In this document: positions 1 to 8,788 of the stretch, in pieces
How the letters are laid out: every line of letters begins with the position of its first letter
Numbering within the stretch: the stretch's first letter is position 1
Source of the DNA: Planctomycetota bacterium
GTDB taxonomy: Bacteria > Planctomycetota > B15-G4 > SIAN01
Direction of reading: 5' to 3'
NCBI GenBank assembly: GCA_016795285.1
Contig: JAEUIC010000020.1
Location: 124,001-188,000, forward strand
DNA length: 64,000 nt
Position numbers and translations under genes: made by a program
Notes under the pieces: generated by a model
Told to the model about the DNA's origin: nothing
The model's input: only the letters and a program-made list of their open reading frames with translations
The model's database searches: none

Positions 1-1826
1 AGCTCGAGGCGCGCCTCGCCGCGCTGGCGCCGTCGGGCCGGCTCGACTTCGAGGTTCGCCTCGTGAAGCCGGCGCCCGGCGCCGAGCTCGAGCAGACCGT
101 CACGTTGCGTCCGCGCGGCGCGGAGCTCTCGCTGCCGGGCGGCGTGCGCGTGCGCGAGGTCGGCGGCGCGATCGTGCTGACGCGGCGCGGCAAGGCGCCC
201 TTCGCGCTCGATCTCGACTCGGCCGGCGGCCTGCACGGCGAGGTCGCCGGCGGCGTCGTCGCGCTCACCGGGAGCAGCGCCGACGGCCGCGACGGCCGCT
301 TCGAGTTCGTCGCCGACTCGATCGCGCTCGACGTGCCGCTGCGCGATGCCGTCGCGGCGCAGGCGCCCGCGGTGGCGCACGTCATGGAGCACCATCGGCT
401 GGCCGGCGCGATCCGGCTGCGCGGGACGCTCGCACTGGCCGCCGGCGAGGTCGCGCTCGGCGCGTTCGAGGTGACGCCGGCGCGCATGCGCGGCGCGCCG
501 ATCGACGCGCCCGCCGAGGTCTCGGCGGAGCCGCCGTGGCTGCCGCTCCCGCTTTCGTGGCGCGGCGGCGCGATGCGCGTCGACCTCGCCGCGCAGCGCG
601 TCACCTTCGACGAGCTCGAGGGACAGCTCGGTGGCGCGGCGATGGTGGCGGGCGCCGGCAGCTTCGACTTCGTCGCCGACGGGCTGGTCGCCCGTCTCGA
701 TGCCGAGCTCTCGTCGCTCTCGTTCGGCGAGTTCCTCGAGCTCGTGCTCGGCGATGCGAAGCGCGCGGCGCTGACCGCCTACGGCCCGCTCGGTCGCACC
801 CACGTCACCGTGCGCGAGCTCACCTTCGAGCTCGGCGACGGCGGCGACACGCTCGAGCGCCTTTCGGTGCGCGGCGAGATCGACGCGCGCGGCTGGACCT
901 TCTACACGGGGGGCGCGCTGCGCGACCTGACCGGCCGCCTCGAGGTGGTCGACCTCGGCTACGTGCGCGCGCGCGGCGGCCTCGTCGACGTCCGTTCCGA
1001 GGCGCGCCTCGCCGGCGTCACGCTCGGCATCGGCGACCTGCGCTTCTCGGCGATCGACGCCGACCTGCTGCTGGCGGAAGGGCGGCTCACGGTGCCGTGG
1101 TTCGCCGGCGACTTCGCCGGCGGCCGCCTGCTCCGCGAGAACAACCACCTCACCGTCGACCTCGCCGACCAGATGCCGTTCGACGGACGCCTCGACCTCT
1201 CCTCCGCCGACGTGAGCCGGCTGCTCGGCGACGATCGTCCGAGCATGCGCGCGCTGGTGGGGCGGGTCGACGCCGCGATCGGCTTCCGCGGCCGCGCGGC
1301 GCCGCTCTTCCGCGACGGCGAGATCACCCATCTCGAGGCGGGCGGCAGCGTGCGCATCCAGGACGCCAAGCTCTGGAGCATCCCGGTCTTCGACAAGCTC
1401 TACGCGCTGGCGGTGCTGCCGCTGATCGGCGGCGGCGACGTCGAGCCGCCGCGCTGGACGCGCGGCGCGATCGACTTCGCGCTGCAAGGCGTCTACGTGG
1501 CGCTCTCGAACGTCGAGCTCGAGGGCGAGCCGCTGATCCTGCGCGGCGAAGGGACGCTCGGTCCCGATCGGCTCGCGATCGACTTCTATCCCGAGGTGCG
1601 CACCGGGCTCGGCTTCGTGCGCGACCTGCCGCTGGTCGGGTGGGCGGCTGACCTGATCTTCTCGCTGCTCGAGCGGCAGGTCGGCGCGTTCCGCTTCGCC
1701 GGCCCGTACGGCTCGCCCGAGGTGGCGTGGAATCCGGTGGCGCTGCCGCAGGCCGACCTCGACCCGAAGCTCGAGCGACCGCGCACCTCGGCGCGGCGCG
1801 GCTACGCGACGGCGGAGCGCTTCTGA
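1..1826 (+). CDS. AsmA-like envelope protein, C-terminal part (5' end outside window)
   Basis: The reading frame is open to the left edge, in phase from base 3, so this is the C-terminal part (about 607 residues) of a longer protein; the GTG at 63 is probably internal. The chain is rich in alternating short beta strands with D/E/G-rich turns. Its end, from 'DKLYALAVLPLIGG' through 'GEGTLGPDRLAIDFYPEV' to a hydrophobic 'GWAADLIFSLLERQVG' and 'GPYGSPEVAWNP', matches the pattern of the AsmA/TamB/DUF3971 C-terminal domain, the lipid-transport-type proteins of the envelope. That family anchors in the inner membrane by an N-terminal helix, which would lie outside the window. The stop TGA shares one base with the start of the next gene, so the two are probably co-transcribed. 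The family call is by sequence pattern only; the exact role is unknown. Confidence 0.55.
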   Translation, partial: LEARLAALAPSGRLDFEVRLVKPAPGAELEQTVTLRPRGAELSLPGGVRVREVGGAIVLTRRGKAPFALDLDSAGGLHGEVAGGVVALTGSSADGRDGRFEFVADSIALDVPLRDAVAAQAPAVAHVMEHHRLAGAIRLRGTLALAAGEVALGAFEVTPARMRGAPIDAPAEVSAEPPWLPLPLSWRGGAMRVDLAAQRVTFDELEGQLGGAAMVAGAGSFDFVADGLVARLDAELSSLSFGEFLELVLGDAKRAALTAYGPLGRTHVTVRELTFELGDGGDTLERLSVRGEIDARGWTFYTGGALRDLTGRLEVVDLGYVRARGGLVDVRSEARLAGVTLGIGDLRFSAIDADLLLAEGRLTVPWFAGDFAGGRLLRENNHLTVDLADQMPFDGRLDLSSADVSRLLGDDRPSMRALVGRVDAAIGFRGRAAPLFRDGEITHLEAGGSVRIQDAKLWSIPVFDKLYALAVLPLIGGGDVEPPRWTRGAIDFALQGVYVALSNVELEGEPLILRGEGTLGPDRLAIDFYPEVRTGLGFVRDLPLVGWAADLIFSLLERQVGAFRFAGPYGSPEVAWNPVALPQADLDPKLERPRTSARRGYATAERF

Positions 1827-2905
1827 TGGACTTCGCGGTGATCCTCGCCGGCGGCTCCGGCACCCGTTTCTGGCCGAAGAGCCGGGCCGCCCGTCCGAAG
1901 CAGTTCCTCGCCTTCGGGGGCGCGGCGTCGCTGCTCGAGGAGACCTTCGCGCGCACGCGCCGCGTGGCGCCGCCCGAGCGCACCTACGTGATCACCGCGG
2001 CGGCGCACGTGGCGCTGGCGCGTTCGCTGCTGCCCGAAGTGCCGGCGGCGCAGGTGATCGGCGAGCCGGCGGCGCGCGACACGGCCGCGGCGGTCGGGCT
2101 CGCGACCGCGCTGGTGGCGGCGCGCCAGCCCGCGGCGACGCTGCTGGTCTGCCCGGCCGACCATCGCATCGCGCCGAGCGATCGGTTCGTCGTCGCGGCG
2201 CAGGCCGCCGCAGCGCTCATCGCGGAGGTGCCGCGCCGGCTGGTGATCTTCGGCATCCCGCCGACCGAACCGGCCACCGGCTACGGCTACATCGAGCGCG
2301 GCGCTCCGCTCGGCGCACGCGCCGGGCTCGCCTGCTTCGAGGTGACGCGCTTCCACGAGAAGCCGGAACGGGCGCGCGCCGAGGAGTACCTCGCGAGCGG
2401 CCGCTTCAGCTGGAACGCCGGCCTCTTCGCCTTCCGCGCCGACGCGATGCGGGCCGAGCTCGAGCGGCAGATGCCGGAGCTCGCGCGCGGCGTCGCGGCG
2501 ATCGCGGCCACCGCCGGCAGCGCGTCGTTCGAGGCGACCCTCGCGCAGCTCTTCCCGGCGCTCCCGAAGCAGCCGATCGATCGCGGCGTGATGGAGGGGG
2601 CCCTGCACCGCGCGCTGGTGCTGCCCGACTACGCGTGGGACGACGTCGGCTCGTTCCCGGCGCTGGCGCGCGCGCACGCCGCCGACGCGCAGGGCAACGT
2701 CGCGCTCGGCGCGCTGGTCGCGCACGACGCGCGGAACTGCATCGTCGACGCGGGCGGCGGGCTGGTCGCGCTGCTCGGCGTCGAGGACCTGGTGGTGGTG
2801 CACAGCGACGACGTGACGCTGGTCTGCCGGAAGGAGCGCGCCGAGGAGGTGAAGCTCCTCCTCGAGCAGGTGAAGCGGCGCCGCGAGCTCGATCGCCACG
2901 CGTGA
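1826..2905 (+). CDS. manC: mannose-1-phosphate guanylyltransferase
   Basis: This 359-residue cytosolic enzyme should make GDP-mannose from mannose-1-phosphate and GTP for polysaccharide and glycan synthesis. The nucleotidyltransferase signature GGSGTRFWP is at residues 9-17, followed by the P-K-Q-F lysine at 24-27, a 'FHEKPE' sugar-binding segment, 'WNAGLFAF', and 'DYAWDDVGSF' near the C-terminus. The length is that of the stand-alone enzyme; the phosphomannose-isomerase cupin domain of bifunctional ManC proteins is absent. The start was placed at ATG 1826, overlapping the upstream TGA by one base; an in-frame ATG at 1727 lies inside the upstream gene and would add residues with no family resemblance. 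The gene symbol follows common use for this activity and is less certain than the function. Confidence 0.9.
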   Translation: MDFAVILAGGSGTRFWPKSRAARPKQFLAFGGAASLLEETFARTRRVAPPERTYVITAAAHVALARSLLPEVPAAQVIGEPAARDTAAAVGLATALVAARQPAATLLVCPADHRIAPSDRFVVAAQAAAALIAEVPRRLVIFGIPPTEPATGYGYIERGAPLGARAGLACFEVTRFHEKPERARAEEYLASGRFSWNAGLFAFRADAMRAELERQMPELARGVAAIAATAGSASFEATLAQLFPALPKQPIDRGVMEGALHRALVLPDYAWDDVGSFPALARAHAADAQGNVALGALVAHDARNCIVDAGGGLVALLGVEDLVVVHSDDVTLVCRKERAEEVKLLLEQVKRRRELDRHA

Positions 2906-2939
2906 GCGATCGGCGCGGCGCCTCCGTCGCGGCGGCGCC

Positions 2940-4970
2940 TCACTCCTTGCGCGGCGGCTTCTCCTCGCGATCGAAGAGCGAGAGGCAGCCCTCGAGCTCC
3001 GCCTGATCGACCAGCGAGCGGCGCGGCGGGGCGTTCGCCGGCCGGCGCGGCGCGGCGCGCGGGACGCCGCCCTGGAAGAGGTCGCCCGGACCGAACAGCG
3101 CCTCGAGTCCGGAACCCTCGGCCGCGTTCGCGCCGCGCGGCACGAGCGACGGCGGGCGGGTCGTGGCGAGATGGGTCGGCTCGGCCGGTCGCTCCGCCGG
3201 CGGCGGCGGGGCGCTCGCCGGCTCGAGCGCGATCGCCACCGGTGCCGCGGCGGGCGGCGTGCGGAGGGTCGGCGGCGCGCGCTGCGGCTCGCGCGGCGCT
3301 TCGGGCGGCGGCTCGCGCGGCGGCGCTGCGTTCGGGCGCGCGGGCGCCGGCTCGTCGCCGAAGATGCGTGCGAGCACCTGGTCGAGCGTCTCGTGGGTGG
3401 CCGGCGCCGCGCGCACCTGCTCGGGCGCGGCGTCGAGGATCGGCAGGATGACCTCCATGCGCGTGGTGCCGTCGTCGCGCAGGCCGATCTCGAGCTGGCC
3501 GCGATGGTCGCGCAGGATGGCGAGCGCCACCGGCAGCTCGACGTGGTTCTCCTGGCCGAGCAGCTGCACGTCGACGTTCGGGTCCTGCAGCGGCCCGCAC
3601 AACGCGGCGAGGTCGGCGCGGCCCGGGAAGTCGAACTGCACGCGCAGGTTGCAGCCGTCGGGCAGCGTGCGCACGCGCACCTCGCGCCCCTGCCCCTCGC
3701 GCAGCGCGCCGCGCAGGAAGGTGAGCAGCGAGAGGAACGCCTGGCGCAGGCGGGTCGGGTCGGCGACCGTGAAGGGCAGGCCGACGTGCGGCTCGAAGCG
3801 GCTGGCGATGCCGCGCATGCGCAGCGGCTCGGCGTGCAGCGCGACGGCGGTCTCGACCATCTGGTTCAGGTCGACCACGCCGTACTCGCGCCGCCACGTC
3901 TGCGTGAAGTCGACCACGCGCTGCAGCCGGACCTTGAGCTCGCCGATCTCGCGGCGCAGCCCGTCGCGCGCGGCCTGCAGCGTGAGCCCCTGCGGCGGGG
4001 CCGTCATCACCACGTCGACGTAGCCGTTGATGGCGGTGAGCGGCCCGGAGAGGCCGTGCGCGAGGCTCTTCGCCACGCACGACATGGTCGCCACCGCGTC
4101 GATCTCGGCGAGCTCGCGCTGGTGGTCGCAGAGGAGCTGGCGGGCGCGCATCAGCTCCTCGTTGCGGCGCGCGATCACCTGGAAGAGGCGCAGGTTGCGC
4201 AGCACGCCGGCCGCGAAGCCGGCGAAGACGTCGAGCAGCTCGAGCGCGGCGCCGTCGTCGGCCGCCACCGCGCGCGGCTCGGCCAGCAGGAGCGCGCCGA
4301 CCGGCTTGCCGTCGAGCAGGAGCGGCGCGGCGACCATGCAGCTCGGGCCGGTGCGCGGGCGCGCGGCGGCGATGCCGAGTGCGCGCAGGTCGGCATCGGG
4401 GCCGAGCACCATCCGCTCGCCGCTGGCGGCCACCTTGCGCGCGATCTCGTCCTCGAGCGCGTGCACCAGCGGGTCGGGCGGCGCGGCGCTCGACGGGAAG
4501 AGCGCCTCGCGTTCGAGCGGGCGCCCTTCGCCGCGCAGCCGCCAGAGCACGCCGCGCTGCGCGCCGAGCCCCTCGGTGACGCACTCGAGGATGCGCTTCA
4601 GCGAGGCGCCCGCGTCCTGGTCGAGCTGCAGCTGCGCGGAGGCCTCGAGCACCGCGCGCGCCTGGGTGAGGCGCACGGTGAGCGCTTCGCGGCGGTCGCG
4701 CTCGTCGAGCAGGCGGGCGACCAGCCGCTCGATGTGGCCGGCCTTGCGCCAGACGTGCACCACGAAGAGGGCGACCAGCACCAGCAGCTCGCCGAGCAGG
4801 AAGCGCGACGGGAAGAAGGGGCCGAAGCGCGCGATCACCCGCTCCTGCACCGCCGGCCACAGCAGCGCCAATCCGCCGGCCAGCGCGACGATCACCAGCG
4901 TGGTGGCGATGCGCAGGTCGCGGTGGCGCACGTCGAGGAGCCCCTCGCCATCGCCCTTCGGTTCAGTCAC
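2940..4970 (-). CDS. membrane-bound GAF/histidine-kinase-like protein, catalytic boxes degenerate
   Basis: 676 residues from a GTG whose bases overlap the TGA of the upstream diguanylate cyclase gene (GTGA), implying translational coupling. Two membrane segments lie near residues 20-40 and 57-75. A coiled region, a GAF-like sensor domain (about 115-270) and a HisKA-like dimerisation helix (about 300-365, 'SLAHGLSGPLTAINGY') follow. The His of the H-box is kept, but the usual Glu after it is Gly. The ATPase region (about 410-515) has lost its hallmarks: the N-box reads 'RLRQAFLSLLTFLRGA' with no asparagines, and the G1 box reads 'DFPGRAD' rather than DxGxG. A Pro/Ala-rich tail of roughly 150 residues ends in an acidic/basic segment. 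By family it would be a sensor kinase; from the residues I infer a pseudokinase or scaffold working with the GGDEF protein. Confidence 0.7.
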   Translation of the reverse strand: MTEPKGDGEGLLDVRHRDLRIATTLVIVALAGGLALLWPAVQERVIARFGPFFPSRFLLGELLVLVALFVVHVWRKAGHIERLVARLLDERDRREALTVRLTQARAVLEASAQLQLDQDAGASLKRILECVTEGLGAQRGVLWRLRGEGRPLEREALFPSSAAPPDPLVHALEDEIARKVAASGERMVLGPDADLRALGIAAARPRTGPSCMVAAPLLLDGKPVGALLLAEPRAVAADDGAALELLDVFAGFAAGVLRNLRLFQVIARRNEELMRARQLLCDHQRELAEIDAVATMSCVAKSLAHGLSGPLTAINGYVDVVMTAPPQGLTLQAARDGLRREIGELKVRLQRVVDFTQTWRREYGVVDLNQMVETAVALHAEPLRMRGIASRFEPHVGLPFTVADPTRLRQAFLSLLTFLRGALREGQGREVRVRTLPDGCNLRVQFDFPGRADLAALCGPLQDPNVDVQLLGQENHVELPVALAILRDHRGQLEIGLRDDGTTRMEVILPILDAAPEQVRAAPATHETLDQVLARIFGDEPAPARPNAAPPREPPPEAPREPQRAPPTLRTPPAAAPVAIALEPASAPPPPAERPAEPTHLATTRPPSLVPRGANAAEGSGLEALFGPGDLFQGGVPRAAPRRPANAPPRRSLVDQAELEGCLSLFDREEKPPRKE

Positions 4971-5890
4971 GTGGAACCTCCCTTGCGCAGGCCGAGCGAG
5001 AAGCAGTTGCGGCCGCGGCTCTTCGACTCGTAGAGCGCCCGGTCGGCGCGCTCGATCGCCGCCTCGAGCGTGTCGTCGGGGGCGATCGGGCAGACGCCGA
5101 TCGAGATGGTGGGCGGGTGGTCGCCGTAGCGGGCGAGCTCGCGCTTGCCGTAGCTCTCGACCGCCTGGCGCAGCCGCTCGGCGAAGAGCGCGGCGTCCTC
5201 GAGCGAGGTGTCGGGCAGCGCGATCAGGAACTCCTCGCCGCCGAAGCGGCCGACGATGTCGGTGGTCCGCGCGGTGGCGGCGAAGAGGCGCGCGAGCCGG
5301 CGCAGCACCTCGTCGCCCGCCTGGTGGCCGTGGTGGTCGTTGAACGACTTGAAGTTGTCGAGGTCGACCAGCACCAGCGCCAGCGGGCGATGGCGGCGGC
5401 GCGCCGCGCGGATCTCCCGTTCGAGCAGGCGCAGCGCGAGGCGCCGGTTGAAGATCCCGGTGAGGAAGTCGCGCTCGGCCTCCTCGCGCAGCAGCGCGGC
5501 ACCGGCGGCGGCGCGCAGGCGTGCGTGGATCGCGGCCGCCGCATCGAGGAGCAGCTCGAGCGCCAGCCGCTGCGGTGCCGCGAGCGGCGTCGTGCCGTCG
5601 AGCTCGAGCGCGAAGGGCGCCTTGCCGCGGCCGCGCGGCAGCAGCCGCTGCCCGGAGTGGCGCCCGCGCGCCGGCGCGACGGCGGCGACGCGCGCGGTCG
5701 TGCCCGGCAGCAGCGTGGTGACGGCGGCGGAAAGCGCCGCGCGCAGCTGGCGCGGCGTCTCGGCGGCCGGGAGCGTCGCGACGACGGCGTGCAGTCGCGC
5801 GAGCAGCGCCGCCGCAGTGGCGCGCGCTGCACGGGATGAACGGACGCGCGGAGCGCGTGGGCGGGTGGGGGGGAGGATGTGGTGTGCCAT
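4967..5890 (-). CDS. diguanylate cyclase (GGDEF domain)
   Basis: 307 residues. The N-terminal half has no recognisable sensor domain and no membrane segment. The C-terminal GGDEF domain starts at 'ERDFLTGIFNRR', has 'DLDNFKSFNDHHGHQAGD', and carries the active-site motif GGEEF at residues 217-221. A product-inhibition I-site, RTTD at 208-211, sits the correct five residues before it. The cyclase should therefore be active, making cyclic di-GMP from two GTP, and be feedback-controlled. ATG 5890 was chosen because residues upstream of it are low-complexity and extend into the hutI promoter region. It is the first gene of a two-gene leftward operon with the GAF/kinase-like protein, so the second protein may regulate the cyclase. 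Confidence 0.88.
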   Translation of the reverse strand: MAHHILPPTRPRAPRVRSSRAARATAAALLARLHAVVATLPAAETPRQLRAALSAAVTTLLPGTTARVAAVAPARGRHSGQRLLPRGRGKAPFALELDGTTPLAAPQRLALELLLDAAAAIHARLRAAAGAALLREEAERDFLTGIFNRRLALRLLEREIRAARRRHRPLALVLVDLDNFKSFNDHHGHQAGDEVLRRLARLFAATARTTDIVGRFGGEEFLIALPDTSLEDAALFAERLRQAVESYGKRELARYGDHPPTISIGVCPIAPDDTLEAAIERADRALYESKSRGRNCFSLGLRKGGST

Positions 5891-6053
5891 GCGATCGAGA
5901 GGGGTGGGAATCCACCGGCTAGATCGGCTGATGGCAGCGGCGCGACGGCAGGAACTTTTTGCGCAGCGGGGCGCTCGGCGGTCGCGCGCGCGGGCGCGGT
6001 GGCGCGGCGGCGGGCCGTACAATCCCGCGCTTCCCGCCGGAGCGAGCGCGCTG

Positions 6054-7334
6054 ATGACCGAGGTCGACCTGCTGATCGTGCACGCCGAGGAGATCGCCAC
6101 CCCCGCGGGGCGCGGTCCGCGGCGCGGGCCGGAGCAGGACGAGCTGCTGGTGGTGCGCGACGGCGCGCTGGCGGTGCGCGGCGGGCGGATCGAGGCGGTC
6201 GGGCCGACCGCGGAGCTCGCGGCGCGCTACCGTGCGCCCACCGTCCACGACGCGCGCGGCTGCTTCCTCGTGCCGGGCTTCGTCGACGCCCACACCCACC
6301 CCGCGTTCGTGGCGACGCGCGAGCGCGAGTACGACCTGCGGCTGCGCGGCGTCGGCTACGAGGAGATCACGCGGCGCGGCGGCGGCATCTTCCGCAGCGT
6401 CGACGACCTGCGCGCAGCGGACGACGCCACGCTCGCCGCCTGCCTGCGCGGCCACCTGCGCGGCTTCCTCGCGGCCGGCGCCACCACGGTCGAATGCAAG
6501 AGCGGCTACGGCCTCACCTGGCGCGACGAGCGCCGCTCGCTCGAGCTGCTCGCGCGCGAGGCGGCGGCGCTGCCGTTGCGCGTCGTGCCGACCTTCCTCG
6601 GCGCCCACCAGATGCCGCGTGAGTTCAAGGAGCGGCGCGCCGACTACGTGCGCGAGCTCGCCACGCAGATGCTGCCCGAGGTGAAACGGCTCGGGCTGGC
6701 GCGCTACTGCGACGTCTTCTGCGACGTCGGCGCCTTCACCGTGGAGGAGGCGCGCGCGGTGCTGGCCGCGGCGCGCGACCTCGGCCTCGGCCTGCGCATC
6801 CATGCCGAGGAGCTCGGCCCGAGCGGCGGCGCGCGCCTCGCCGCGGAGCTGCGCGCCGACAGCGCCGACCACCTCATCCACGTCGACGACGCGACGATCG
6901 ACGCGATGGGGGCGGCCGGCGTCGCGCCGGTGCTGCTGCCCGGCACCGTCTTCGCGCTGGCGAAGTCGCCGCCGCCGGCGCGCCGCATGATCGAACGCGG
7001 CCTGCCGGTCGCGCTCGCCACCGACTTCAACCCGGGCACCTCCTACCTGCAGTCGCCGCTGCTGCTGATCGCGCTGGCGTGCGGGGTGCTGCGGCTCACG
7101 GTCGCGCAGGCGCTGACCGGCGCCACCGCCAACGCCGCCGCCTCGCTGCGCCTGCAGGACGAGTGCGGCGCGCTGCTGCCCGGCCTCTCCGCCGACGCCG
7201 TGCTGATCCGCGGGTCGAGCCACCTGCTGCTCGGCTACCGCATGTCCGAGGGGCCGATCGAGCGCGTGCTGGCGCGCGGCCAGCTGCTCGATCCGCGCGA
7301 CTTCTCCCCGTTCGCCTCCACCAAGGGACCGTGA
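6054..7334 (+). CDS. hutI: imidazolonepropionase
   Basis: 426 residues, an amidohydrolase-superfamily enzyme converting 4-imidazolone-5-propanoate to N-formimidoyl-L-glutamate in histidine degradation (EC 3.5.2.7). Visible features are the metal-binding 'DAHTHP' near residue 80, 'ECKSGYGLTW' typical of HutI, 'GAHQMP', a further metal His in 'HAEELGPSGG', 'DHLIHVDD', and the catalytic Asp in 'ATDFNPGTS'. The start is ATG 6054. The gene stands divergent from the GGDEF gene with about 160 bp between them, and ftcD begins two bases after its stop, so the pair is an operon carrying out consecutive pathway steps. No hutH or hutU is in the window. Confidence 0.95.
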   Translation: MTEVDLLIVHAEEIATPAGRGPRRGPEQDELLVVRDGALAVRGGRIEAVGPTAELAARYRAPTVHDARGCFLVPGFVDAHTHPAFVATREREYDLRLRGVGYEEITRRGGGIFRSVDDLRAADDATLAACLRGHLRGFLAAGATTVECKSGYGLTWRDERRSLELLAREAAALPLRVVPTFLGAHQMPREFKERRADYVRELATQMLPEVKRLGLARYCDVFCDVGAFTVEEARAVLAAARDLGLGLRIHAEELGPSGGARLAAELRADSADHLIHVDDATIDAMGAAGVAPVLLPGTVFALAKSPPPARRMIERGLPVALATDFNPGTSYLQSPLLLIALACGVLRLTVAQALTGATANAAASLRLQDECGALLPGLSADAVLIRGSSHLLLGYRMSEGPIERVLARGQLLDPRDFSPFASTKGP

Positions 7335-7336
7335 CC

Positions 7337-8260
7337 ATGGCCGAGCCGTTGCCTGCCGCCGAGATCGTCGAGTGCGTGCCGAACTTCGCCGAGGGGCGCC
7401 GCCCCGAGGTGGTCGCCGAGATCGTCGCCGCCGCGAAGGCGGCCGGCGACGTCCACGTGCTCGACTCGGAGCTCGACGCCAACCACCACCGCTCGGTGGT
7501 CACCTTCGCTGGCCGAATCGCCGAGGTGGAGAAGGCGGCGTTCGCCTGCGTCGCGAAGGCGCGCGAGCGGATCGACCTCACGGTCCACAAGGGCGAGCAC
7601 CCGCGCATGGGGGCGACCGACGTGCTGCCCTTCGTGCCGGTGCGCGGCACGACGATGGAGGCGTGCATCGCGCTGGCGCGCCGCGTCGGCCGGCGGATCG
7701 GCGAGGAGCTCGAGATCCCGGTCTTCTTCTACGAGGAGGCGGCGACGCGGCCCGAGCGGCGGAACCTCGCCGACGTGCGCGCGCCGCAGTTCGAGGGGCT
7801 GCTCGAGCTGGTCGGCAAGGATCCGGCGCGCGCGCCCGACTTCGGCCCGCCGCGCCTCCATCCGACCGCCGGCGCCACCGCGGTCGGCGCGCGCAGCTTC
7901 CTCGTCGCCTACAACGTCAACTTGAAGAGCGACGACCTGAAGCTCGCCAAGTCGATCGCGAAGCAGATCCGCGAGCGCGACGGCGGCTTGAAGTGCGTGA
8001 AGGCGCTCGGCTTCTTCCTCGAGGACAGGAAGCTCGCGCAGGTCTCGATGAACCTGACCAACTTCACGGTCACCTCGGTCGAGAAGGTCTACGGCGAGAT
8101 CGAGCGGCTCGCCAAGGCGGCCGGCGTCGAGATCCTCGAGAGCGAGCTGGTGGGACTCGCGCCGCGTGCGGCGCTGCCCGACGGGGTGCCGGCGCGCGTC
8201 AAGCTCGCGGGCTTCGATCCGAGTAAGCAGGTGCTCGAGGAGCTGCTCGCCCAGCGGTAG
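7337..8260 (+). CDS. ftcD: glutamate formimidoyltransferase
   Basis: 307 residues; transfers the formimidoyl group of N-formimidoyl-glutamate to tetrahydrofolate (EC 2.1.2.5), the step after HutI. The N-terminal 'ECVPNFAEGR' and the active-site stretch 'HKGEHPRMGATDVLPF', containing the catalytic His, are typical, as are 'FYEEAA' and 'VAYNVNL'. The protein ends after the transferase domains, so the cyclodeaminase half of the bifunctional vertebrate enzyme is missing, as in many bacteria. Start ATG 7337 lies two bases past the hutI stop. Confidence 0.95.
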   Translation: MAEPLPAAEIVECVPNFAEGRRPEVVAEIVAAAKAAGDVHVLDSELDANHHRSVVTFAGRIAEVEKAAFACVAKARERIDLTVHKGEHPRMGATDVLPFVPVRGTTMEACIALARRVGRRIGEELEIPVFFYEEAATRPERRNLADVRAPQFEGLLELVGKDPARAPDFGPPRLHPTAGATAVGARSFLVAYNVNLKSDDLKLAKSIAKQIRERDGGLKCVKALGFFLEDRKLAQVSMNLTNFTVTSVEKVYGEIERLAKAAGVEILESELVGLAPRAALPDGVPARVKLAGFDPSKQVLEELLAQR

Positions 8261-8788
8261 CGAGCCGGCAGGGACGGCGCGGCCGAGCGCCGCGCGAACG
8301 AACCGCTACTAGCGCTGTCAAGCCTGCGCTGGCCCCTCGTTCCATCGCCGCGAAGAAGTTGCGCCGCGGCGGTGCACAAGTCGCGAGCAACCGCCGATAG
8401 GGGAAGCAGGAACGCGGCGCTGCCCGGCGTCGCGTTCCACTCTTCGCGCGATCGGGAACGGAGGCGTCGTCGCAGTTTCGCGGCGCCGGCCGGTGCCCCT
8501 GCTCGCGCGGGAATCAGCGCAGCAGCTCATCGGGGGCGGTCGTCGGCGACGAGGCGTGCGTTTCGATCCCAGCGCGCGGCTCGCCGGTCGTTGACCTCCA
8601 TCCACCTTTCCGAAGTCCCCTCCGGCCGATCGCCCCTTCTTGCTGCCTGCCCATCGCGCCCCGCTCGCCGGGGCGAGAAGTCTCCGCGGTCGCGCTGACG
8701 TCGCCCGTCCCCGGCGGCGTCGTATGGAACGGCGCGTGCATCTCCGTCGAGCGCGCTGCGTCGCTGCTGCGCCCCACGGAGCGCGTTC
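8261..8788. other. gene-free stretch upstream of FG-GAP cluster
   Basis: About 530 bases with no supportable gene: the open frames here are short, arginine-rich and without family resemblance. Apart from the hairpin at its left end I see no clear promoter, repeat or RNA. It presumably holds the promoter of the three rightward FG-GAP genes. Confidence 0.5.
8277..8295 (+). terminator. GC-rich hairpin after ftcD
   Basis: A perfect 7-bp stem (GCGCGGC / GCCGCGC) with a 5-nt loop begins 17 nt after the ftcD stop. It could end the hutI-ftcD transcript, but no run of T follows, so this is a weak call. Confidence 0.35.

Noticed and set aside
6018..6023. TACAAT as the -10 box of hutI
   Set aside because: The hexamer is good, but no -35 match lies at suitable spacing, so it was not listed as a promoter.
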